Positions 26,439-34,504 of a DNA stretch of 64,000 nucleotides are shown piece after piece (position 1 is the stretch's first letter; the number at the start of each line of letters is the position of its first letter). A program made the translations under genes and the position numbers. Source of the stretch: Reclinomonas americana ATCC 50394 (taxonomy: Eukaryota; Jakobida; Jakobea; Jakobida); NCBI GenBank assembly GCA_048213135.1, contig PS015009.1, forward strand, positions 248,001 through 312,000. The letters are read 5' to 3'. The notes beneath the pieces are model-generated. The model did not search any database. It was not told where the DNA came from and saw nothing but the letters and a program-made list of their open reading frames with translations.

Positions 26439-26807
26439 ATGAAAAAAATCATTTTACTGATCGCGGTTATTGCTGCATCAGGACTTTCCGTTCTGTTTGT
26501 GAACAGTTATGCAAACACTACACAACAACAGGTTACCGGTAGTATGAAGAAAGCCCTTAAACAGTTTCAACTTGACTACCGGGCTGGTAATGGTACGCTC
26601 GTCAGGGTATTCGGAACCACAGATGGCTTTTTTGGGCATGGTTCAGCCATGATCCATATTATTATGCCCGACGGTACCGTGATCGATGATTTTGTGATAT
26701 TCAGCGGCCATACTCCTGATGATAAACTGGCGCAATTGTTCAAAACCTATGAGGGGTTTGAAGATGCATTCTGGGAAGCCGCGGACGGGGCCGGCGACGG
26801 GAATTAA
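26439..26807 (+). CDS. Small exported protein, first of a related pair
   Basis: I do not recognise this 122-residue protein. A Sec signal (MKKIILLIAVIAASGLSVLFVNSYA) is followed by a short beta-rich domain: YRAGNGTLVRVFGTTDG, then MIHIIMPDGTVIDDFVIFSG, and LAQLFKTYEGFEDAFWEAAD. The order of elements resembles the next protein, so the two are probably diverged duplicates. It has neither lipobox nor T9SS signal, so periplasm is likely. Confidence 0.75.
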   Translation: MKKIILLIAVIAASGLSVLFVNSYANTTQQQVTGSMKKALKQFQLDYRAGNGTLVRVFGTTDGFFGHGSAMIHIIMPDGTVIDDFVIFSGHTPDDKLAQLFKTYEGFEDAFWEAADGAGDGN

Positions 26808-26845
26808 AATTAAAACCGATTTTATTAATTAATAAAAAAACGTCT

Positions 26846-27223
26846 ATGAAAAAAAGTATTGTATTGACCGCTCTCCTTATGGCAACGGGGATCTCTGTTT
26901 CAATTGCCGGCAGCAGGGTAAACCCTGCCAGGCTTTCTGGCATTATCCCCGTTTGTTCGATTGCTGAGAAAGGCGACTGGGATTTCGAATTTTCTTATAA
27001 GGTTGGGAATGTGACCGTAAGGGTGACCGGTATTATCTATATGCGTGGAGATAATGGAGAAATATCGGGGGTGATTTTTGTAACGATTACAGATGATAAT
27101 GGCAATACCCTGACCTGGGATGAGCCCTTCAATATACAGTCGGCCAATACCGGGCCATTGTTTCAGCAGTATCCTGAAGTTGGCCGGCAATTTTTATACG
27201 ATGTAGCCCATATTGGGCATTAG
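26846..27223 (+). CDS. Small exported protein, second of a related pair
   Basis: I do not recognise this 125-residue protein. Sec signal MKKSIVLTALLMATGISVSIAG, then FSYKVGNVTVRVTGIIY, GVIFVTITDDNGNTLTWDEPF and PLFQQYPEVGRQFLYDVAHIG. These align by eye with the preceding protein (Y-x-GN-T-VRV-G; I-I-D-G; L-x-Q; then an aromatic-rich end). It lies 38 bp after it on the same strand and is followed by a terminator. Confidence 0.75.
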   Translation: MKKSIVLTALLMATGISVSIAGSRVNPARLSGIIPVCSIAEKGDWDFEFSYKVGNVTVRVTGIIYMRGDNGEISGVIFVTITDDNGNTLTWDEPFNIQSANTGPLFQQYPEVGRQFLYDVAHIGH

Positions 27224-27244
27224 TGCAGGAATGTTTCAGGTTTT

Positions 27245-27277
27245 GATCCCGGTTGTTTACCAGCCGGGATTTTTTTG
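27245..27277 (+). terminator. Rho-independent terminator
   Basis: Stem ATCCCGG/CCGGGAT with an 11-base loop and a run of seven T, 22 bp after the second small exported gene. Confidence 0.9.
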
Positions 27278-27345
27278 CCGGGCATTGAGAATTGATTATG
27301 TAATACATGTTCAATACGCGATTGGCCATGTTCAATGGGTAAGCA

Positions 27346-27421
27346 TAAAAAACCGACTATAAAGCCGGGGTTCAATGAATATGGCAGCCGCAGCGAAGCG
27401 AAGTCCCGGCTAAAAGCCGGG
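27346..27421 (-). terminator. Second terminator and vestigial 5S-end duplicate
   Basis: On the minus strand, after the rRNA terminator, an 18-base stretch at 27371-27388 repeats exactly the 5S 3' end and flank (27477-27494). It is followed by the stem CCGGCT/AGTCGG (27353-27368) and six T. A further hairpin CCCGGCT-AAA-AGCCGGG lies at 27405-27421. Confidence 0.55.
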
Positions 27422-27445
27422 GTACCTGCGTACAATAGTTTACAA

Positions 27446-27478
27446 AATAAAAAAGCCCTTCGATAAATCGAAGGGCTT
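27446..27478 (-). terminator. rRNA operon terminator
   Basis: Minus-strand perfect 12-bp stem AAGCCCTTCGAT/ATCGAAGGGCTT with a 2-base centre, then TTTTTT, just after 5S rRNA. Confidence 0.95.
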
Positions 27479-27485
27479 CAATGAA

Positions 27486-27598
27486 TATGGCAGCTACCTA
27501 CTCTCCCACATTTTTGTGTAGTACCATCGGCCATGAGGGGCTTAACTTCTCTGTTCGGTATGGGAAGAGGTGAACACCCTCGGCAAAACCACCATAAG
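27486..27598 (-). rRNA. rrf: 5S ribosomal RNA
   Basis: Minus strand. The 5S core is recognisable by the GTTCACCTCTTCCCATACCG segment, the AGAAGTTAAGCCCC segment and a 3' end GGTAGCTGCC that pairs with the 5' TGGTGG region. It is the last gene of the rRNA operon. Ends are estimated to within a few bases. Confidence 0.93.
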
Positions 27599-27691
27599 AC
27601 GGTTGTCCGAATAAACGGGAATAAATTACATATTGGGAATAAGAAGTAAAAACGTGTAATTGGTTGGTTTTTATTTTACAAGAAAATAAAA

Positions 27692-28005
27692 AAATAAAGC
27701 TTACGGGCAATTAGTACTACTCGGCTTCGATGTTACCACCCTTATACCTGTAGCCTATCAACGTCATAGTCTTTGACGACCCTTAAAAGTAAACTCATCT
27801 TAAGGAAGGTTTCACGCTTAGATGCTTTCAGCGTTTATCCTGTCCGTACATAGCTACTCTGCATTGCACCTGGCGGCACAACAGATACACCAGCGGTACG
27901 TACGACCCGGTCCTCTCGTACTAAGGTCATGTCCTTTCAATTTACTAGCGCCCATCACAGATAGGGACCGAACTGTCTTGCGACGTTCTGAACCCAGTTC
28001 ACGTG

Positions 28006-28062
<57 letters not shown>

Positions 28063-28066
28063 CGAA

Positions 28067-28098
<32 letters not shown>

Positions 28099-28114
28099 AT
28101 GAGCTCTTGGGGGA

Positions 28115-28147
<33 letters not shown>

Positions 28148-28589
28148 CTTTGAGCGACGGCCCTTCCATACAGAACCGCCGGATCACTTTAGCCGACTTT
28201 CGTCCCTGCTCGGCTTGTATGCCTCACAGTCAAGCTCCCTTATACTAATACGCTCTATGTACGATTACCAACCGTACTGAGGGAACCTTTGCAAGCCTCC
28301 GTTACATTTTAGGAGGCGACCACCCCAGTCAAACTACCCACCATGCACTGTTTCCCGTTAGGGATTAGATTCTAAATGTTTAAAGGTTGGTATTTCAACG
28401 ACGACTCCATGATGCCTGGCGACACCACTTCAAAGTCTCCCAACTATCCTACACATCAAAAATTCAAAATCAATGCAAAGTTGTAGTGAAGGTTCATGGG
28501 GTCTTTCCGTCCCGTGACGGGTAACCGGCATCTTCACCGATACTACAATTTCACCGGGCTCGTGGAGGAGACAGTGTTCAACTCATTAG

Positions 28590-28667
<78 letters not shown>

Positions 28668-30481
28668 TGGGGCTTCAGTCAGAAGCTTTGGATTACTCCG
28701 AACATCCTTCCTTAACCTTCCAGCACCGGGCAGGTATCAGGCTCTATACGTCATCTTTCGATTTTGCAGGGCCCTGTGTTTTTGCTAAACAGTTGGTTGA
28801 ACCATTTTACTGAGACCGTCCGAAGACGGTACGCTTTATCCCGAAGTTACAGCGTCAATTTGCCTAGTTCCTTCTCCACGGCTCACCCGAGCGCCTTAGA
28901 ATATTCATCCCACCCACCTGTGTCGGTTTGCGGTACGGGCTGCTTTAAACATAACTTAGAGGTTTTTCTCGGAGGTTTGATTAGGGTCACTATCAGCTAG
29001 GCCGAAGCTTCGCTGTACTATCAGGTTCGCCAAGTCGTACGGATTTGCCTATACAACCTATAACTACACCCTTTAACGTTCTATTCCGTAAGAACGCGGA
29101 CCTTTCACTACCCCGTCACCCCATCGAATCTAAAGCAGGTGTTGGAATATTAACCAACTTGCCATCAGCTACCCCTTTCGGGTTTGCCTAAGGACCCGAC
29201 TAACCCTGATCTGATTAACATTGATCAGGAAACCTTGGGTTTACGGCGTTGAAGTTTTTCACTTCAATTATCGTTACTTATGCCTACATTTTCTTTTGAA
29301 ATCGCTCCAGCATGCGTCGCCACACACCTTCGCAGCAGATTTCAATGCTCCCCTACCACAAGTACATCTAATGTACTGTTTAGAACTTCGGTTCATGGTT
29401 TGATGCCCGATTATTTTCCGTGCAGGATCTCTCGACCAGTGAGCTGTTACGCACTCTTTAAATGAATGGCTGCTTCCAAGCCAACATCCTGGCTGTTATA
29501 GAAATCCCACCTCGTTTGATCAACTTAACCATGTATTAGGGACCTTAGTTGCTAATCTGGGTTATTTCCCTCTCGGCCATGGACCTTATCGCCCACAGCC
29601 TCACTCCCGGAGATATTTACTAGCATTCGGAGTTTGTCAGGGTTTGGTAGGCGGTGAAGCCCCCTAGCCCAATCAGTAGCTCTACCTCTAGTAAACGTCT
29701 AAAATCCGAGGCTGTTCCTAAAAACATTTCGGGGAGAACGAGCTATCTCTCAGTTTGATTGGCCTTTCACCCCTATCCACAGGTCATCCCAGAGCTTTTC
29801 AACGCTCATGGGTTCGGTCCTCCAGTGTGTGTTACCACACCTTCAACCTGCCCATGGATAGATCACAAAGTTTCGCGTCTACCCCCACTGACTAGTCGCC
29901 CTGTTTGGACTTGCTTTCGCTACGGCTCCGCTACTAAAGAGCTTAACCTCGCCAGTGAGGAGTAACTCGTAGGCTCATTATGCAAAAGGCACGCCGTCAC
30001 CATTGCTGGCTCCGACCGCTTGTAGGCACACGGTTTCAGGTACTATTTCACTCCCTTATTTAGGGTGCTTTTCACCTTTCCCTTACGGTACTGGTTCACT
30101 ATCGGTGTCTGAGGAGTATTTAGCCTTACCGGATGGTGCCGGCAGATTCAGGCAGGATTTCTCCGGTCCCGCCTTACTCAGGATACTGCTCGTCGCTGTT
30201 AATTTGTGCCTACGGGATTATCACCCTCTATGATCTAACTTTCCAGAAAGTTCGGCTTGATAACAGTTTCTAAATGCAGTCCTACAACCCCTTGGCAGCA
30301 CGCCACCAAGGTTTGGGCTATTCCCGTTTCGCTCGCCACTACTCAGGGAATCACTATTGTTTTCTTTTCCTCTCCCTACTTAGATGTTTCAGTTCAGGAG
30401 GTTGGCTCTCTTTCGAGTGATACATCTTCAATGTACCAGGTTGTCCCATTCGGAAATCTTCGGATATAACGCTTGTGTGCA

Positions 30482-30517
<36 letters not shown>

Positions 30518-30567
30518 ATCGCCTCTCAGACCCAAGGCATCCACCATGTGCCCTTAATTGCTTTAAA
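27692..30567 (-). rRNA. rrl: 23S ribosomal RNA
   Basis: Minus strand, about 2876 nt. The 5' end is placed by the conserved GGTGGATGCC segment (30536-30545), counting back as in E. coli. The 3' end is placed at the AGTACTAATTGCCCG segment. Conserved parts such as the sarcin-ricin loop (AGTACGAGAGGACC) and the peptidyl-transferase region are intact. No intron or large insertion was seen. Confidence 0.96.
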
Positions 30568-30630
30568 AAATTTATGTATCATACATTGCTGTATGTACGT
30601 GTTACTCGTTTTTACAACTTATTTATTTCC

Positions 30631-30646
30631 CAATATGTCAAAGAAC
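30631..30646 (-). promoter_or_regulatory. boxA-like antitermination element before 23S
   Basis: Minus strand GTTCTTTGACATATTG, about 64 bp upstream of the 23S 5' end. Similar elements are common in Bacteroidota rRNA spacers and probably load NusB/NusG-type antitermination factors. A related GATCTTTGAAAGTTTGG lies in the 16S leader. Confidence 0.55.
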
Positions 30647-30653
30647 TTAATCA

Positions 30654-30796
30654 ATGTAACAATATGCAAATATGCAAATGTGACAATGAAATGCAGATGG
30701 TAAGGTTATGAACCTACAGACCTGAAGTCAACATCTAATTAATAAAAGAACTGTTTTTTAATTGGCAAATGTCCGAATCGTTCAATTTGCTAATTG
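30654..30796. repeat. Octamer-word arrays in the 23S-tRNA-Ala spacer
   Basis: 30654-30693 reads ATGTAACA, ATATGCAA, ATATGCAA, ATGTGACA, ATGAAATG. 30760-30796 reads AATTGGCA, AATGTCCG, AATCGTTC, AATTTGCT, AATTG. Both have an exact period of 8 with no slips. Confidence 0.7.
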
Positions 30797-30801
30797 TTTT
30801 G

Positions 30802-30875
30802 TGGAGGATATCGGAGTCGAACCGATGACCCTCTGCGTGCAAGGCAGATGCTCTAGCCAACTGAGCTAACCCCCC
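30802..30875 (-). tRNA. tRNA-Ala (anticodon TGC)
   Basis: Minus strand. The cloverleaf has acceptor GGGGGGT/ATCCTCC including the G3-U70 pair that identifies alanine tRNAs, a D-arm TAGCTCAGTTGGCTAGAGC, anticodon loop CTTGCAC with TGC, and T-arm GGTTCGACTCC. CCA is not encoded. It sits in the 16S-23S spacer. Confidence 0.96.
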
Positions 30876-30881
30876 AGAGAG

Positions 30882-30920
30882 AATTAGCCAACCAGCTAAT
30901 CAGCCAATTTGCTAATCAAG
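30882..30920. repeat. Octamer-word array between tRNA-Ala and tRNA-Ile
   Basis: Reads AATTAGCC, AACCAGCT, AATCAGCC, AATTTGCT, AATCAAG, exactly 8 bp apart. It fills nearly the whole spacer between the two tRNA genes. Confidence 0.75.
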
Positions 30921-30923
30921 TAG

Positions 30924-30998
30924 TAGACCCGAGCAGATTTGAACTGCTGACCCCTACATTATCAGTGTAGTGCTCTAACCAGGCTGAGCTACGGATCT
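30924..30998 (-). tRNA. tRNA-Ile (anticodon GAT)
   Basis: Minus strand. Acceptor AGATCCG/CGGGTCT with discriminator A, D-arm TAGCTCAGCCTGGTTAGAGC, anticodon loop CTGATAA with GAT, and T-arm GTTCAAATC. CCA is not encoded. It is first of the two spacer tRNAs after 16S. Confidence 0.96.
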
Positions 30999-31103
30999 AT
31001 TTAGGATTGCAGCCCATCTTACATGGGTTACTACATTATTAAGTTAAGAACTAAACAATGAAAGTATTTGGAAACAACAGCACGGTAAAGTTACATGCTC
31101 TAA

Positions 31104-31114
31104 AAAGGAGGTAT

Positions 31115-31154
<40 letters not shown>

Positions 31155-31228
31155 AGCCCCAGTTACTAGTTTTACCCTAGGCGACTCCTTGCGGTTATCG
31201 ACTTTAGGTACACCCAGCTTCCATGGCT

Positions 31229-31268
<40 letters not shown>

Positions 31269-31395
31269 TATCATTGCTGATATACGATTACTAGCGATTC
31301 CAGCTTCATGGGGTCGAGTTGCAGACCCCAATCCGAACTGAGACGAGTTTTTTGAGATTAGCATCCTGTTACCAGGTAGCTGCCCTTTGTACTCG

Positions 31396-31427
<32 letters not shown>

Positions 31428-31522
31428 AGGCCATGATGACTTGACATCATCCCCTCCTTCCTCACGCCTTACGGCGGCAGTTTCACTAGAGTTCCCAGCA
31501 TTACCTGATGGCAACTAGTGAT

Positions 31523-31593
<71 letters not shown>

Positions 31594-31665
31594 TACTGGC
31601 AGTGTATTGCTACACTATGAGCTTTCACCCATATTCTCCCAGCATTCTAGCCCAGGTAAGGTTCC

Positions 31666-31744
<79 letters not shown>

Positions 31745-31825
31745 TCGTACTTCCCAGGTGGGATACTTAATGCTTTCGCTCAGACACCAACAGTGTATCG
31801 CTGATGTCGAGTATCCATCGTTTAG

Positions 31826-31858
<33 letters not shown>

Positions 31859-32083
31859 ATCCCCACGCTTTCGTGCCTCAGTGTCAATAATCCCGTAGCG
31901 AGCTGCCTTCGCAATTGGTGTTCTATGTCATATCTAAGCATTTCACCGCTACATGACATATTCCGCTCACCTCCAGGATATTCAAGACCTATAGTATCAA
32001 TGGCAGTTTCCGAGTTAAGCTCGGAGATTTCACCACTGACTTACAGACCCACCTACGCACCCTTTAAACCCAGTGAATCCGGA

Positions 32084-32139
<56 letters not shown>

Positions 32140-32597
32140 ATTCCTAGGGTACCGTCAAGTGAGCAAGAATGCCCTTTTTTCGTCCCCTATAAAAGAAGTT
32201 TACAACCCAGAGGGCCTTCATCCTTCACGCGGCATGGCTGGTTCAGACTTTCGTCCATTGACCAATATTCCTTACTGCTGCCTCCCGTAGGAGTCGGGCC
32301 CGTGTCTCAGTGCCCGTGTGACTGGTCGTGCTCTCACACCAGTTACTGATCGTAGGCTTGGTGGGCCGTTACCCCGCCAACTACCTAATCAGGCGCACGC
32401 CCATCCAAAACCGCCGGAGCTATAATAATAAAGTGATGCCACTTCATTATGTTACGGGGTATTAATCCTCCTTTCGGAGGGCTATTCCCCAGTTTTGGGA
32501 AGGTTGCGTACGTGTTCCGCACCCGTTTGCCGGTCTCACAGCCGAGTATTGCTACCCAACTGATCCCCCTCGACTTGCATGTATTAAGCCTGCCGCT

Positions 32598-32631
<34 letters not shown>

Positions 32632-32634
32632 TGT
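31104..32634 (-). rRNA. rrs: 16S ribosomal RNA
   Basis: Minus strand, about 1531 nt. The 5' end is placed from AGAGTTTGATCCTGGCTCAG. The 3' end carries the anti-Shine-Dalgarno ACCTCCTTTT. Conserved primer regions (for example the 515/806 and 1492 regions) are all intact. It is first gene of a 16S-Ile-Ala-23S-5S operon with three promoters upstream. Confidence 0.97.
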
Positions 32635-32759
32635 AAATGAGTTGTTTGAACTGACTGTATAATTTCATTGGAAATTAACGTCAAATTCTAAATTAATATT
32701 TGTGCGTTAACCTTACCTTGATAATCAAATGATTCTCAGATGATTATTTGCTGCTGTTT

Positions 32760-32776
32760 CCAAACTTTCAAAGATC
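32760..32776 (-). promoter_or_regulatory. boxA-like element in the 16S leader
   Basis: Minus strand GATCTTTGAAAGTTTGG, 126 bp upstream of 16S. It resembles the spacer element at 30631-30646 (TTCTTTGAcA) and is placed where rRNA antitermination sites lie. Confidence 0.45.
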
Positions 32777-32815
32777 TTTTCGGCTTTTCTGCCGCCCCAT
32801 TTTTGATTGGGAGTG

Positions 32816-32847
32816 CAAAGGTATAAGCCTTTATAATTCCATCCAAA
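32816..32847 (-). promoter_or_regulatory. rRNA operon promoter P1 (proximal)
   Basis: Minus strand TTTG (32844-32847), 20-bp spacer, TACCTTTG (32816-32823): a perfect Bacteroidota primary sigma promoter. It continues GCACTCC, identical to P2. Confidence 0.88.
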
Positions 32848-32907
32848 TTTTTCTCAACTTTTTTTTCTCTTTTTCTCTAAGAACTACCCGTTTTTGAATC
32901 AGGAGTG

Positions 32908-32939
32908 CAAAGGTATAAGTAGTGAGTTAATCATCCAAA
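32908..32939 (-). promoter_or_regulatory. rRNA operon promoter P2
   Basis: Minus strand TTTG (32936-32939), 20-bp spacer, TACCTTTG (32908-32915). The -7 box and the bases around it repeat P1 92 bp upstream, pointing to duplication of the promoter. Confidence 0.88.
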
Positions 32940-33026
32940 TTTTATTTAAAAAAACTTAAAGAAAATTTTCAGATTTTTTTGGAGAATTTGTCGAAGAACT
33001 AGTGCTTTTTTTTCAAAAGCGGACGG

Positions 33027-33057
33027 CAAAGATAAGGGGCTATTTCTCCCCCGCCAA
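33027..33057 (-). promoter_or_regulatory. rRNA operon promoter P3 (distal)
   Basis: Minus strand TTG (33055-33057), 20-bp spacer, TATCTTTG (33027-33034), then CCGTCC. The same spacing as P1 and P2, with different flanks. Confidence 0.82.
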
Positions 33058-33614
33058 TTTATTTTGAAAAATAATTGAAAATAAACCCCTTACATGAGTA
33101 TCACGATCAGCCCTAAACCCCTTGTCATACTGAATTACAGCCCATTTGTTAAAATATATATTTTCTTTTCGCCCATATATTCATTCCCGCCTGTTTAAAA
33201 CTCTGTAACTATCGTTTATAATACCCTTTTTACTCCTGTATGCCAGTCCCCTTCCGGTTTTCAACACACCCCACCCCTTTTCGCAACCCGGATTATCCCT
33301 CTTTACTAAAAAACCCCCGTGAGGGGGTTCTAACAAAAAACTAAAAACGGTTTCCGACAATATCATTCAACCATTCTCCCTTTTACAGGAAACCTGGTGC
33401 GCCAGAAGTGACAATTATCGATGCATGATGTAACGGTATCAATTCTATCCGCACAACCAAACAACTTACCGTAATTAATCAGTTACAAAATGGCAAATAA
33501 AACAAAGCGATAACTGGGAGATGCTGTAACGGCAAGCCGGATTGAGGCAACAGGGCAAATGATTTAGTTAACGGACCGGCATTTCCGTATAACCCATTAA
33601 CACTGAGCGGTTCC
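33058..33614. other. Gene-free stretch upstream of the rRNA promoters
   Basis: About 550 bp of AT-rich DNA. I see only one hairpin (33312-33329) and no convincing gene. A 61-codon minus-strand frame at 33181-33366 crosses that hairpin and lacks family features. Confidence 0.5.
33305..33329 (-). terminator. Rho-independent terminator downstream of the LytTR gene
   Basis: Minus-strand stem AACCCCC/GGGGGTT with a 4-base loop followed by TTTTTT. It lies about 285 bp past the response regulator stop, so it may end a long 3' untranslated region. Confidence 0.75.
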
Positions 33615-34367
33615 CTATGCTTTCAGCCCTTTCGTAAATGCAGATATGCGATTGAAGAAATCGGCGATCTTGTACCTTGACATATAGATCTTCTCCCCGT
33701 TTTTCATCATCACCCTGCCTCCATCTTCAGAAAGATACTGATCAATATGGGATACATTAATGATGTAGGATTTGTGAACACGTAAAAACCAGGAGGGGTC
33801 TAACCGGGCCTGGAACTCCTTCAGGGGCCGGGACGCCACTATTACATCGCCATTGATGAGTTGTATATGTGTATAGTTACTGGAAGCCTGCAGGTAAACA
33901 ATATCACCCAGGCGTATGAAACGAAAACCCTTACTGTGGTGCAGGGCCAGCTTCTGGTCCATATAAGCCTGCTCCGCACCCAGCGGCAACGACTCCTGGT
34001 CCAGCGTTCTGATCAGCCTTTCCATAGTATCCTGGAACTCCATCTGGTCAACTGGTTTGAGCAGGTAATCAAATACAGAATGCTTGATCGCCGATAAGGT
34101 ATAATCAATATGGCCTGTTACAAAGATGGTTTTCAGCGATCCTTTATTCTTCAGTGATTGCAGCAATTCCATACCACTCTCGCCGGGCAGGTTGATATCC
34201 AGCAGCATAACATCTACTTTTTCTTCCAGCAGCACCTTCCTGGCATCCGCTGAATTCCCCACACATCCGGCAATCCTGGCTTCCGGATAAAACCCCACTA
34301 CTATATCAGCTAAATAATCCCTCATCGCCTGATCGTCATCCACGATCAGAAAAGAATAACCTATCAT
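33615..34367 (-). CDS. LytTR family response regulator
   Basis: Cytoplasmic two-component regulator of 250 residues. The receiver domain (1-125) has acidic residues DDD (10-12), the phosphorylation site Asp57 in LLDINLPG, a VTGH segment and Lys in LLKPVD. The LytTR DNA-binding domain (about 145-245) includes IVYLQASSNYTHIQLINGD and WFLRVHKSYIINVSHI. No histidine kinase is adjacent, so it is an orphan here. The upstream neighbour on the same strand is a huge T9SS surface protein, separated by a terminator. Confidence 0.95.
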   Translation of the reverse strand: MIGYSFLIVDDDQAMRDYLADIVVGFYPEARIAGCVGNSADARKVLLEEKVDVMLLDINLPGESGMELLQSLKNKGSLKTIFVTGHIDYTLSAIKHSVFDYLLKPVDQMEFQDTMERLIRTLDQESLPLGAEQAYMDQKLALHHSKGFRFIRLGDIVYLQASSNYTHIQLINGDVIVASRPLKEFQARLDPSWFLRVHKSYIINVSHIDQYLSEDGGRVMMKNGEKIYMSRYKIADFFNRISAFTKGLKA

Positions 34368-34453
34368 CAGAATTTCCTCCGCACAAAAAATTAAAAAATT
34401 ATTTTCCAGATCCCTGCAATAATCCGAGGTGGAGCAATGTTACAAAATAAGTT

Positions 34454-34481
34454 AAAAGCCCCGGAAAACCCCGGGGCTTTT
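34454..34481 (-). terminator. Terminator of the giant T9SS gene
   Basis: Near-perfect GC-rich stem AAAAGCCCCGG/CCGGGGCTTTT, 24 bp beyond the stop of the T9SS protein. Symmetrical enough to work in both directions. Confidence 0.85.
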
Positions 34482-34504
34482 GTTGTGTGAAAAAAAGTTA
34501 ATTA

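Noticed and set aside
27822-32640. Several short open frames on both strands within the rRNA operon
   Set aside because: They overlap conserved rRNA and tRNA sequence and are chance frames.
33181-33366. 61-codon minus-strand frame upstream of the rRNA promoters
   Set aside because: It runs across a terminator hairpin and shows neither conserved motif nor start signal.
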